DNA from: Ctena decussata
Lineage: Eukaryota > Mollusca > Bivalvia > Lucinida > Lucinidae
Direction: 5' to 3'
Assembly: GCA_963989385.1 (NCBI GenBank)
Contig: OZ022511.1
Coordinates: 28,452,503-28,516,502 of the forward strand
DNA: 64,000 bases
Below are positions 10,901 through 20,953 of the stretch, piece after piece; the stretch's first letter is position 1, and the number at the start of each line of letters is the position of its first letter. The notes under the pieces were generated by a model. The model saw only the letters and a list, made by a program, of their open reading frames with translations, had not been told where the DNA came from and did no database searches. The position numbers and the translations under genes are program-made.

Positions 10901-13900
10901 CTTTAGTGGCCCAAATTTACCTGTCTGGCAATAATGAATGCATCGGATATTTAGCTAGTGGCTAATTTGGGCCACTGAAAATGTGGCCTGCTGAACTTTT
11001 GGGCCACCACATTAATCTTGGGAGTGTCCAGCACTGCTAATCCAGGCTATCCAGGCTGGTCAGTCTTTGCTGGAAGCATGTGCCTCTTTGTTGGTTTTAT
11101 CTTGCTGCAGCTTAAATGCTAAAGCAGCTGGCTCACTGGGATCTGCATAGAGCTACTGTTTCAGTGCCTGACAAAGCTTGCCTTGTTGCCTTGAGTGAAT
11201 ATCATGCCCTTAAAATAGAGCCCAAATGTACAAATCCTAATCTTCCTCTATATTCTACAGAACATATACATTCAGCATCCGAGCTTTACTTGTCTCAGCA
11301 TCCCAGCTTTACTTGTCTGTTTGGTATTTTTGTGGTTAAGTGTTTATTTGAGGTCGGGTCATTTCTTCTACATCAGTTGTTGCATACCTTTTCATGTGCA
11401 CTGTATCATGGATCTCTTGCGTTTTGTTCTGATGATGTATCTATTTAAATGGGAGAAACATGGCTACTGTGTGCAATGGAAGGTTTCACAAATTCGGAGC
11501 TCAAGTAGACATATAATGACAAAAATTTAATTTCTGTTTAATTGTTTATTTTTGTATATATGTATATATGGAGGGCCTCATGGAAGATTAGCTATTACAT
11601 GTATTTATGTATGCGCTAAATGTTGTAACCCTCGATAAATAAAGTCTTTACTTACTTACTATTTACAGACAAGTTAATGATTTTCACTTCTACCAGACAT
11701 TTGAGCCTCGACAAGAGAAAACCAACGTGGTTGTGAGTCCAGCGCAGACTCAGATTAGCCTGGGCATCCGCCCAGTTTGATCAGAGTCTTAGCTGTCTGC
11801 AAGAAGGTAGCTTAGTCCCTTGGCCACCCTTTAAGCGCTTAGAGAGGAGTCTGATCAGACTGGGTGGATGCCCAGGCTGATCTGAGTCTGCGCTGGGTGC
11901 ACAACCACTTTGTTGGTTTTCAAATTTTATATACCGTACTCAAGCCCTATCAAGAGAACAACCAGGGGAAACACAAAAGCTGGCTTCTTAAGACAAGTGA
12001 CCTTTATACAGGTTAAACTGCACTGTACATAGTAGTTTGGTTCCAGAGACCTCAGAAATGTGGCCATCAAATCTAGGTACATGTAACCCCCAAATAAAAA
12101 TGTCCCCTTAAAAACCTGTTTTGATTGTATCTGACACAACCTGAACAGCCTGACCATTGCTGGACAGTAAAAACAAGCAAATTCGGTGAATTTATATCCC
12201 CCGCCGAAGTGGCCTTGATTTGTTTATTATTATGTTGTTTTTTTAAGTTTCATATAATTTTGTTCACTGGGCTGAAAGAACTACTCTTGCATAAGTGAGG
12301 CATAAGCTGAAGCTGTTCTTAACCACTTGCCTCAGCATCACTGAACTATGGTGATACATTTTTAATTCAGTCTAAAGAAATTTTGTTCAGTCCAGTATCT
12401 AAGTTATAGCTAAATCAATTCAAGGGCATTAAATCATGCACTACTTATGTGACTATGATCAAACTTAATGTGCACTGCTATGTCAAGACAATAGATAAAT
12501 ATTTTAAGTTTCATGAAATTCCATTCATTGGTTACTTAGTTATGACTCAATTTGTTGATTTTAAACCAAGTCAAGGGCAATAACTCATCGCTAACTGAAG
12601 CAATTTCGGCAAAAGGTAAGATGCACCAATGTGTTACAGTGATACATATTTATTAAAAGTTTCATAGAATTCTATTCATTGATTACTTAGTTATGCTAAA
12701 GGACCGGTCTCTATAAGGCCATTTTCATGGCTAAAACCGATTTTCTTTAAACTTTATAGACTTAAACTGATATGTATTGACTGTCTTATGGTGCAATACC
12801 AGATTGTATGATTCACTGGTTTTCACTGTATGCACGATTTAAGTGGGTGGGGTAATTCCACCCCATTAAAAGTATAGATACAAAAATGCTATTTTTTCTG
12901 TTCCAAGTCCATGTTTCAAAATGGTGGTTGCAGTAGGAAAAGTACACTTCTGGACTTAAAAGATGATGATAATATTGTTCTGAAATTCATACCAGAATAG
13001 AGTTTATATTTGCTTGTAAGATGTACACCAATTTCAGTATTTTTTATTCTCCGACTTTACGAAAAACCACAACACGTTCACAGTTTTCAAGATTTTTTAT
13101 AAATCCTTTGCTATTATTATGTTGATATAATAGTCATTGCAGGCATATGTCAGAATTTATTTTATGGTCATTAATATGAGAGTTATCTCCCCACGAAATT
13201 TGATTTTGTCTGTTTTTCAATATCAGGATGCATTTGTCATTTCATAGTACTCAAAACTCCATTGGAAGTTAATAACACCTTTTGATGCAAATATTTGTTG
13301 ATTTTTGTAGGCATTGGAGTTACTTTTGCATGCGGCGATGTCATATTTTATGTAATTTTGAAAAAAGGATACCTCGCATTTGGAAAATTAACAAATTGCC
13401 AATGACTTACAGGCAGGGTTTGCTTAGTTTTTGCAACCATTATGATCCCTTTTCGTCAAAGTGTTCATCCGTGTAGGATTTGGCCTGTTTAAGTTGGTAT
13501 ATTCCCATTGTCAGGTCCCTGAGTTCATCCTCAGTCAACTCTGGGAAATTGTCAAGCTTTGTGTCATCAATCTTTTTTTATAACCCGTTTTTATCCCAAC
13601 CACTTTTCATAACCTTATCCTGCAGCTTATTTGGAGATTTTGCTAGAACCATCATACGTCTGGCAATGACTTTGTCTGAATCTGTGATGACACAAAGCTT
13701 GACAATTTCCCAGAGTTGACTGAGGATGAACTCAGGGACCTGACAATGGGAATATACCAAAAACAGGCCAAATCCTACACGGATGAACACTTTGATGAAA
13801 AGGTATCATATGAGATAATAGCACACAAAGAAGATGACGGTGTTCTCAAAGCTCAGATACGTTCTCGTCACACATCAAATAAAACATATAACTAGTGGGT

Positions 13901-16900
13901 TTAATACACTCAAGGGCTGAACCCAATCACTGGATGGTATTGTGGATGCGGAAGTGGTGCTCGCACCATTGGGTGTTCTGCACATGTGGCTTCAGTGCTT
14001 TGGTATTTAGGATATTACCGCAACGAAACAGAAAACAGTGAAGCCAAACCGAGCAAGATGCACATTGATTATATAAAAGATCCTGCTGTTGACACATGGA
14101 GCACGTCTAGCGATTCTGAAGAAGATGAATAACTAGAAATGTTTTTCAGAGAAAAACTGATGTCCCCCCCCCCCCCCCACCAGCCCATTTCCAATCCCCT
14201 CTAATGAATAAAAACCCTGTACAAATAAAATATGTATGCAGTTTGGACAAAATCCATCTGCTGGTTCTAAAGATATCCTACATAAAAGACTATGTCCTTC
14301 AAAAATGGGTCAAGGTCACCAACTACTAAACATGTCTTAAACCTGTCACAACGATACATTCATGCAAGTCAGATGAATATCCATCCACTGGTTCAAGATA
14401 TCTCATTTTTAAGAGAGAAAAATATGCATTTGTAAGATAACTTTTGACCTTGAAAATGGGGTCAATGTCATCAAAACACAGTACACTCTTGAGACTGTCC
14501 CATAGGTATATCTATGAAAGTAAAGTGGAAATCAAGCCAAAGGCTAAAGAGATACATCAATTTTAGTGAAATTTTCACATATCTAAATCCTCCTGTGACC
14601 TTGAAAATGAGGTCAAGGTCACCAAAATTTTGCTCAGCTCTTAAACTTGTTCAAATCATGTATCCAAGAATGTTTGGTGAAATTCCATTCATTGGTTCAG
14701 GAGATATTTTGGGTACAAGAAATTGCCATGTTAGTCCTCCAGTGACCTTTAAAATAAGGTGAAGGTCACCAAAATCTAAACAGCTCATAAACTTGTCCCA
14801 TCATGTATCCAGGAAAGTTTGGTGAAATTCCATCAATAGGTTCAGGAGATACAGTGGGCACAAGAAATTGTCATCCAAGTCCTCCAGTGACCTTGAAAAT
14901 AAGGCCAAGGTCACCAAAATTTAATCAGCTCTTACAATTGTCCCAAAAATATATCCATGCAAGTTTAGTGAAATTCCATCCATTGGTTCAAGAGATATAG
15001 CGCATACAAGAAATTGGGTACAAGAAATTGTCATCTAAGTCATCCAGTGACCTTGAAAATAAGGTCAAGGTCACCAAAATCTAATCAGCTCTTACACTTG
15101 TCCCAATAATGTATCCATGCAAGTTTGGTGAAATTCCATCTATTGGTTCAAGAGATATCGCGCATACAAGAAATTGTCATCTTAGTCCTCCTGTGACCTT
15201 GAAAATTAGGTCAAGGTCACCAAAATCTAATCAGCTCATAAACTTGTCCCAATGATATATCCATGCGAGTTTGGTGAAGTTCCATCTATTTGTTTAAGAG
15301 ATATTGCGCATACAAGAATCTGTCACGCCGCCGGGATCCGCACTGAAAACAATATGTCCCCCTCACCTTTGGTGGGGGGCATAATAACCAGCGTTAAAAC
15401 ACGAATGGGCCATAAGGGCTTTGATTTAAGCATTTAGCATGAGTTTAGTGAGGTTGTAAAAACTAAGCAAACCCTGCTTGTAAGTAATTGGCAATTTGTT
15501 AATTTTCCAGATGCGAGGTATCCTTTTTTCAAAATTACATAAAAAATGACATCCCCACATGCACAAGTAACTCCAATGCCTACAAAAATCAACAAATATT
15601 TGCATCAAAAGGTGTTATTACCTTCCAAATGGGGTTTGGAGTACTATGGAATGACAAATGCATGCTGATATTGAAAAACGGACAAAATCAAATTTCGTGG
15701 GGAGATAACTCTCATATTAATGATCATAAAATAAATTCTGACATATGCCTGCAATGACTATTATATCAACATAATAATAGCAAAAGATTTATAAAAAATC
15801 TTGAAAACTGTGAACGTGTTGTGGTTTTTCGTAAAGTCGGAGAACAAAAAATACTGAAATTGGTGTACATCTTACAAGCGAATATAAACTCTATTCTGGT
15901 ATGAATTTCAGAACAATATTATCATCATCTTTTAAGTCCAGAAGTGTATTTTTCCTATTGCAACCACCATTTTGAAGCATGGACTTGGAATAGAATAAAT
16001 AGCATTTTTGTATCTATACTTTTAATGGGGTGGAATTACCCCACCCACTTAAATCGTGCATATAGTGAAAACCAGTGAATCAAACAATCTGGTATTGCAC
16101 CATAGACAGTCAATACATATCAGTTAAAGTATATAAAGTTTAAAGAAAATCAGTTTTAGCCATGAAAATGGCCTTATAGAGACCGGTCCTTTGTCAATTT
16201 TAAATTGATTCAAGGGCAATAACTCATGCACTTCTGATGCAACTCTGATGAAACTTTATGTGCATAACCACTTTTAAGTTTAAGTTTCATGAAGTTTTGA
16301 TAGTTGGTTACTTAGTTATGGCTCATTTTATTGATTTTAAGTCAATTCAAGGGCAATAACTCATGCACTCCTGAAGCCATTATGATGAAATTTAATATGC
16401 ATCAGCGGGTTATAGTGATATATATCTATTTTAAGTTTCATAAAATTCCGTCCAGTGGTTACTAAGTTACGGGTCATTTTATTGATTTTAAAACAATTCA
16501 AGGGCAATAACTCCTGCATTACTAAAGCCAGTCTGATGAAACTTGACGTGCATCAGCGGTTTATAGTAATATATATTTATTTTAAGTTTCATGAAATTCC
16601 GTTCAGTGGTTACTTAGTTATGGCTCTGGACGGACAGAAGGACGGAAGGACGGACGGACATGGAGAAACCTATATCCCTCCGCCTTCGGCGGGGGATAAC
16701 AAACTACATGTACCTGCTAACATAATTGCGCTGCGAGGAATACCTGTAAAGCACATTTTTAAAGGTTTTGTTGGGCACCTTAAATACCGCAAAACCACAA
16801 CATTGGGACAATTCAAATTTCTTACTATTATTTTGTACAGACTTGGAAAATATTTTGCTGCATTTAAATTCCGTGATAATTAGGTAATGCAAAAATTTCC

Positions 16901-19617
16901 CATTATACAGTAATTTTTTTAGAATTCATCACTTTGAGTTGGTACTTGGATTTTATTTTCAGAGTCCCAGTGGATGCACAATTTTTTTTCTGGGAGTCCC
17001 AGACATCATTCTGGGGGTCTGAGACTCTCTATCTTGCATCCAGGAAAACCCAGCAAGTAGTCCCTAAAAATTGTTTCCTATGAGATAATTTTTCGTAAAG
17101 TCGGAGAACAAAAAATACTGAAATTGGTGTACATCTTACAAGCGAATATAAACTCTATTCTGGTATGAATTTCAGAACAATATTATCATCATCTTTTAAG
17201 TCCAGAAGTGTATTTTTCCTATTGCAACCACCATTTTGAAGCATGGACTTGGAATAGAATAAATAGCATTTTTGTATCTATACTTTTAATGGGGTGGAAT
17301 TACCCCACCCACTTAAATCGTGCATATAGTGAAAACCAGTGAATCAAACAATCTGGTATTGCACCATAAGACAGTCAATACATATCAGTTAAAGTATATA
17401 AAGTTTAAAGAAAATCGGTTTTAGCCATGAAAATGGCCTTATAGAGACCGGTCCTTTGTCAATTTTAAATTGATTCAAGGGCAATAACTCATGCACTTCT
17501 GATGCAACTCTGATGAAACTTTATGTGCATAACCACTTTATAGTGATACATATTAAGTTTAAGTTTCATGAAGTTTTGATAGTTGGTTACTTAGTTATGG
17601 CTCATTTTATTGATTTTAAGTCAATTCAAGGGCAATAACTCATGCACTCCTGAAGCCATTATGATGAAATTTAATATGCATCAGCGGGTTATAGTGATAT
17701 ATATCTATTTTAAGTTTCATAAAATTCCGTCCAGTGGTTACTAAGTTACGGGTCATTTTATTGATTTTAAAACAATTCAAGGGCAATAACTCCTGCATTA
17801 CTAAAGCCAGTCTGATGAAACTTGACGTGCCTCAGCGGTTTATAGTAATATATATTTATTTTAAGTTTCATGAAATTCCGTTCAGTGGTTACTTAGTTAT
17901 GGCTCTGGGCGGACAGACGGACGGAAGGACGGACGGACATGGAGAAACCTATATCCCTCCGCCTTCGGCGGGGGATAACAAACTACATGTACCTGCTAAC
18001 ATAATTGCGCTGCGAGGAATACCTGTAAAGCACATTTTTAAAGGTTTTGTTGGGCGCCTTAAATACCGCAAAACCACAACATTGGGACAATTCAAATTTC
18101 TTACTATTATTTTGTACAGACTTGGAAAATATTTTGCGGCATTTAAATTCCGTGATAATTAGGTAATGCAAAAATTTCCCATTATACAGTAATTTTTTTA
18201 GAATTCATCACTTTGAGTTGGTACTTGGATTTTATTTTCAGAGTCCCAGTGGATGCACAATTTTTTTTCTGGGAGTCCCAGACATCATTCTGGGGGTCTG
18301 AGACTCTCTATCTTGCATCCAGGAAAACCCAGCAAGCAGTCCCTAAAAATTGTTTCCTATGAGATAACAAGGGCTTCGCAAGCGGCGCATAATACGCCCG
18401 TTTAAAAGTCATAAAGGAGTTACAGAATGAACAAGACTGTTTACAAAAGGATAGACAGATAGACAAACAGAGGCAACCACTCTATAATAAATGAATTCAA
18501 CATTATATGTAAAATATATCAAGTCAAGGGAGATAAACTAAATATACTAGACATACCATTCTTGGTTGTATTACATTCCCTTGGCATCACTACAATATTT
18601 TAAACAGTTGAAATGTTACAGAGTAAACAGGATATTTATGCAAGGGCAGGTAATTCAGTAAGTAAGACAGAGTTGTGGCTCTTGCTCAGGAAACATTGCC
18701 TCATTATTATACACATTCCTACAAAGTTTCATTCTAATATTTCAAAAGTTTAAGGAGATATGGAGTGAATGAGAAACGCCTAAAAAATACTAATCAAAGG
18801 GAGGTTACTCCAAAATTAAGAAAGGGGGAGCAACCATTCTTATATGTGACACACTGTCTTGTGATCATGCACATTGCTATAAAGTTTCATCATGATATTC
18901 CAAACGGTTACCAAGTTAAGGTATGCAAAAGGTTAGTATACACAAAAATAGTCAACAAAAACTAATGAAAGGGATGTAACTCTAAAATGAAGAAAGGGAG
19001 AGCAGCCATTGTTGTACGCGACACATTGTTGGGTCTTCATACACATTGGTATGAAGTTTCATTAAGTTATCCCAAACGGTTATCTAGTTATGGCGCGCAC
19101 AAGACTTGCAGGGAAAAAATTAATCAAAGGGGCATAACTTGGAAACTAAGGAAGGGGGAGCAACCACTTCCTACAGCGACACGTTCCCCCAACCTAATAC
19201 ATATTCCTACCAAATATCATGAATATATCCCAAATGGTTAATGAGTTATGGCACGCACAAGAATGTTTACGGACAGACGGACAGACAGACGGACGGACGG
19301 ACAGCGCCATGACATAATACGTCCGTTTTTTCAAAACGGGCGTATAAAAATGGCCTCAGTCATTACAGTATTTCTCAACGCTCAGCTGAACATGTACCTT
19401 TGAGGAAGACTCTGGTAGCTGTTGCAGATATAACTGGTGAGAGTTTCTCTCTAAAGTACTTGCTGACCGCCATAAGGATGACCTTGTGAGCCATGACCTC
19501 ACCATCTTCAGCCGCCAAGATCACATCACACATCACTCCCTGCTTTTGAAGAGCATGAAGCTGGGTGAACAAGGACGAATGGTGTTCTGGGGTCTGTATT
19601 GTGTAGTAGTCTTCCAT
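4808..19617 (-). CDS. Gene 1: BTB / C2H2 zinc finger / AT-hook protein (join 19398-19617, 9570-10051, 5137-7356, probably 4808-4906)
   Basis: Spliced gene on the minus strand. Coding exons join in frame: 220 nt (exit phase 1), 482 nt (phase 0), 2220 nt (phase 0), and a probable 99-nt last exon. The product is about 1006 aa. An N-terminal BTB/POZ domain (about residues 15-115) is followed by a long, charged, low-complexity Lys/Ser/Glu-rich region, an AT-hook core (RGRPR, near residue 384) and one C2H2 finger near residues 866-890. BTB domains dimerise and recruit partners, and AT-hooks and C2H2 fingers bind DNA, so a nuclear chromatin or transcription regulator is inferred. The closest fly-type analogues are BTB-ZF proteins, but no orthologue is named. 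The neighbour upstream on the same strand is a paralogue (gene 2). The first intron is 9.3 kb and packed with repeats. Confidence 0.8.
5137..7356 (-). CDS. Gene 1 large exon: charged region, AT-hook, C2H2 finger
   Basis: The acceptor (...cttttttcag) lies before 7356 and a consensus donor gtaagt follows 5137. The exon is open in phase 0 for 740 codons (INTMPSLQKMTM...). Seen in it are an AT-hook core QRGRPRVPETEKK near exon residue 149, many Lys/Arg/Ser/Glu-rich stretches that could hold nuclear localisation signals (KKRKLEK, RKRNK), and one C2H2-type finger HKCRKCNKSFRYRMQLNKH followed by SKMCMH (C-x2-C-x12-H, then a Cys and a His). The exon ends with an acidic region. If the donor is not used, the frame stops at 5077 after 19 more residues. 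Confidence 0.85.
7832..9489. mobile_element. TTA-flanked inverted-repeat element (Harbinger-like MITE) in gene 1 intron 2
   Basis: The ends CGGCTATATTCAAGAAC (7832-7848) and its exact reverse complement (9473-9489) are flanked by TTA at 7829-7831 and 9490-9492. TTA/TAA three-base duplications are typical of PIF/Harbinger elements; that assignment is inference. Subterminal zones are rich in CACTC/GAGTG. The middle (about 8670-9165) holds, on the minus strand, the tail of a tandem-core element with GGAC-type repeats and an agctcatctgagcc terminus. Confidence 0.6.
8670..9165 (-). mobile_element. Truncated tandem-core element (tail end) on the minus strand
   Basis: Read on the minus strand, a GGACGATGA-type microsatellite (near 8700-8740) is followed by a hairpin-like end, gagctttggctcagatgagctaaaat in spirit (8671-8700), matching the tails at 36530-36577 and 48540-48577. 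The body (8740-9165) contains phrases common to those elements (gaccatttgaa/ctgggtcacatg type). The head was not found. Confidence 0.5.
9570..10051 (-). CDS. Gene 1 exon 2: BTB domain, second half, plus acidic linker
   Basis: Acceptor ...tttttgcag precedes 10051 and donor gtactc follows 9570. The exon completes the glycine codon split by intron 1 and reads IPVIELANLVKYIYTGKLL..., the C-terminal BTB helices (LVKYIYTGKL; LEVAEILQLNGV). It then runs into a Ser/Glu/Thr-rich linker ending ...MAQSENQ. Entry phase 1 and exit phase 0 match the flanking exons. A 198-bp fold-back element (10101-10298) sits 49 bp upstream of the acceptor. Reading on past the donor gives a stop after four codons, so intron retention would yield a short BTB-only form. 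Confidence 0.85.
10101..10298. mobile_element. Fold-back MITE with a perfect 57-bp central palindrome
   Basis: The arms CAAGGCTCTAGATAAG and CTTATCTAGAGCTCTG are inverted, flanked by TTGGA at 10096-10100 and 10299-10303. The centre, 10175-10231, is a perfect palindrome with 28-bp arms around a single A at 10203. It lies 49 bp upstream of the exon 2 acceptor of gene 1. Confidence 0.65.
10819..11036. mobile_element. hAT-like MITE (CAGTGCTGG family), copy 1
   Basis: The ends CAGTGCTGGAAAC and GTGTCCAGCACTG are inverted; the interior repeats agtggccca and its complement. The same 218-bp sequence recurs at 28976-29193, where a 7-bp duplication is clear. Here no clean duplication is visible. Confidence 0.65.
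11540..11665 (+). repeat. Possible LINE 3' tail
   Basis: A tatggagggcctcatgg phrase, then ctcgataaataaagtc and a simple tail of CTTA units (11643-11662). Such short-repeat tails after AATAAA mark the 3' ends of non-LTR retrotransposons. The upstream frame at 11116-11448 was not recognised. Confidence 0.35.
11700..11923. mobile_element. GAGCCGCGACAC-family palindromic MITE, copy 1
   Basis: The two halves (cagactcagattagcctggg...; ...cccaggctgatctgagtctg) are inverted copies about 220 bp across. The left end is a degraded tttgagcctcgacaag; the right end has lost the terminal cgcggctc. Confidence 0.7.
13440..13690 (-). pseudogene. Inverted fragment of the transposon SWIM-protein gene
   Basis: The minus strand reads DSDKVIARRMMVLAKSPNK then LQDKVMKSGWDKNG, and further on a segment matching KQAKSYTDEHFDEKG (13450-13500) in a disturbed frame. 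It mirrors the plus-strand copy that follows. It has no start and no complete domain. Confidence 0.6.
13684..14131 (+). pseudogene. Broken SWIM-type zinc-finger protein gene (transposon-encoded), copy 1
   Basis: The plus strand reads FPELTEDELRDLTMGIY, then QAKSYTDEHFDEK, then IRSRHTSNKTYN, a stop (TAG near 13893), then GLNPITGWYCGCGSGART and CSAHVASVLWYLG, ending STSSDSEEDE at 14131. The C-x-C...C-x-H pattern (CGC...CSAH) is a SWIM zinc finger. Compared with 60447-60864 it has a frame disturbance near 13760 and the internal stop, so it is not functional. The N-terminal part and any DDE domain are absent. Confidence 0.65.
14164..14178 (+). repeat. Poly-C tract
   Basis: Fifteen consecutive C residues directly after the SWIM fragment and before the 148-bp array. 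Length is likely unstable and error-prone. Confidence 0.9.
14180..15390 (+). repeat. 148-bp tandem array with TGACCTTGAAAA / AAGGTCAAGGTCACC core, with tail
   Basis: Core phrase tgaccttgaaaa at 14447, 14595, 14743 (variant), 14888, 15049 and 15196, spaced 145-161 bp. Each is followed by aaggtcaaggtcaccaaaa. It ends with gggatccgcactgaaaac and a hairpin ccccctcacc/ggtgggggg (15358-15380), a tail also found inverted at 3430-3680. Confidence 0.75.
15826..18368 (+). repeat. Tandem segmental duplication, two units of about 1.27 kb
   Basis: 15826-17090 and 17091-18368 are near-identical: gtaaagtcggagaac at 15831 and 17095, the (GGAC)n block at 16627 and 17907, and matching open frames at 16455-16883 and 17734-18162. 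The first unit lacks about 15 nt near 16276. Each unit holds the right arm of the SWIM fold-back plus the end of array A and 380 bp of flank. Confidence 0.85.
18366..19346 (+). mobile_element. Tandem-core element H (ATACGCCCGTTT family)
   Basis: Head with hairpin GCTTCGCAAGC then ATACGCCCGTTT (18374-18404). Diverged units follow (gggaggttactcc; agaaagggggagcaacc; aagtttcat; ccaaacggtt) at about 18790-19230. A GGAC/GACA microsatellite (19266-19303) and a tail aacgggcgtat (19336-19346) follow, the reverse complement of the head. It ends 52 bp from the gene 1 first coding exon. Confidence 0.65.
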
Positions 19618-19664
19618 GATTCTTTCTCAGCAATGTCTTGCTATAGCTTCAGTGCTGCCTCACA
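19398..19664 (-). CDS. Gene 1 exon with start codon: BTB domain, first half
   Basis: Coding starts at ATG 19617-19615 (MEDYYTIQTPEHHSSLF...) and ends at 19398 before donor gtacat, in phase 1 (G|GT). It encodes 73 residues plus one base. The BTB signatures CDVILAAEDGE and AHKVILMAVSKYFREKL are clear. Sequence upstream of the ATG (19618-19664) is probably 5' UTR entered through an acceptor ending ...catatatag, so a further non-coding first exon should lie upstream. That acceptor is weak and is a guess. The start is supported by alignment with the paralogous exon at 58371 (MTDSVTINTPELHRKIF). Confidence 0.85.
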
Positions 19665-20052
19665 CTATATATGAAACATAAAAGTTTATTTAGGAAACGA
19701 GAGCAAACAATTGTCACCAGCCTCACAACAAACTTAATAATCCTTTTTAACTTTATTTATATATGATTAAGTTTCGAGTGAGTTGCCTGAGTTTTAGATA
19801 CTGTTATTATTCAGTCCTAAGGAGGGGGTGTTCCCTGCCAAAACCATGCCGAAAATATTCAGGGTTGGTACTTTTACACTCAACCATCTTTACAACGGCA
19901 CTCATTACAACAACAGCAAAATTCTTTATAACGTCATTATGTTATGCACTGAATGGCTACATGGCTATATTGTTCTAAATATGTATTCTTTATCTACTGT
20001 GGAATATGCTTATTGAATACTGACCATCTCCATTTCCATTTTCAAGACCATA
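19665..20052. other. Region upstream of gene 1 5' UTR exon
   Basis: No repeat family or motif recognised. If the ATG exon is entered by splicing, the promoter is farther upstream, beyond the MITE at 20053. Small frames at 19763-20016 look random. Confidence 0.3.
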
Positions 20053-20300
20053 AATGAGCCGCGACACGAGAAAACTATCAAAGTGGTTGTACGCACAATG
20101 CAGACTCTGATCAGCATGGGCATTCGTCCAGTCTGATCAAAGACTTAACTTTGCACTTAAAGGGTAGCTAAGGGCCTTAGCTGGCTCCAGCCTCCATGCA
20201 GACAGGGAAGGCTCTGATCAGACTGGGTGGATGCCCAGGCTGATCTGAGTCTGCGCTGAGCGCACAACCACTTTGTTGGTTTTCTTATGTCGTGGCTCAA
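20053..20300. mobile_element. GAGCCGCGACAC-family palindromic MITE, copy 2
   Basis: Begins atgagccgcgacacgag and ends gtcgtggctcaaa; the halves are inverted (gcatgggcattcgtcc / ggatgcccaggctgatc). It lies about 390 bp upstream of the gene 1 5' UTR exon. Confidence 0.75.
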
Positions 20301-20953
20301 ATGCATGAAATGAGAATGCAATTTATCATGCATTTTCTGTTACAATGTGATGTCTGCTTCAATATTTTCAGTAAAATGTAAAGTGCATCTGCAGCGCCTA
20401 AAAGTTAAGTCTGACCAGACAAAACTTGTCTGTGTGCAGGATAGCTCGCCTGACAGCACCTTGCCCATCACATATTAAAACTTTAACGTAAAAGTTTGAT
20501 ATTTTGCTAATGCCACTACCAACGCTGAGGGTAGTGCAATAGCTTTTCTTTTACATTTGTACAGATGAGCTAAAAATGTATGATATTTTAAACTTTTTTT
20601 TTTGCAGGCAGATGGCAGATTGTCTGTCTGTGCTAGTCTTTTTCTTGCCTTTTACTAGTCACAAGTGTGTTGCCTAGTCATTTACAACATGTTTTACTTT
20701 CTTCTTGTTTCAATATTAAATAATAGTTTATTGTGAGTTCTTTCAATTCCTCTCCAGAAAAAAAATGAGCAAGTTAAAAATTGGAAGGACAAGTAAATTT
20801 TGGGGGGACAAGTGAGCTTGAAAGAAAAAATTTGAGCCCTAGTTGTATTATGTTGTTTTCCTTTGTATTATAAGTATTTTTATCATATGACATCGCATCT
20901 GAGAGTGTAATAAAGCCATGCATTAAAAACAATAATCAACAATTGGACTAAAC
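20301..20953. other. Unassigned AT-rich stretch
   Basis: Nothing recognised apart from simple T and A runs (20590-20602, 20758-20764). Confidence 0.3.

Larger units (their letters stand above)
12701..16195. mobile_element. SWIM fold-back element, copy 1 (about 770-bp inverted arms)
   Basis: Left arm 12701-13440 and right arm about 15440-16195 are inverted copies (ends AAAGGACCGGTCTCTATAAG). Between them lie the broken SWIM gene pieces (13440-14131) and a 148-bp-unit array (14180-15390). A second copy of the same element is at 58911-61943, and a lone right arm is at 17090-17455. No target duplication is clear. Confidence 0.75.
12194..16698 (+). mobile_element. Tandem-core element A, interrupted by a SWIM fold-back
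   Basis: Head ATATCCCCCGCCGAAG at 12194. Units of roughly 120-130 bp follow (aagggcaataactcatgcac ... agtttcatgaaattcc), seen at 12400-12700 and 16196-16620. Then come a GGAC-type microsatellite (16627-16660) and a tail hairpin CCGCCTTCGGCGGGGGATA ending near 16698, whose 3' strand is the reverse complement of the head. The array is split by the element at 12701-16195. The frame at 16455-16883 is simply open repeat sequence. Confidence 0.7.

Noticed and set aside
11116..11448. 110-codon plus-strand frame as a gene
   Set aside because: No domain recognised; it precedes a LINE-like 3' tail, so at most a decayed retroelement end.
16455..18162. Two 142-codon frames, nearly identical
   Set aside because: They run through the tandem core, the GGAC microsatellite and the tail hairpin of element A; the second is the duplicated copy. 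Translation of repeats, not genes.
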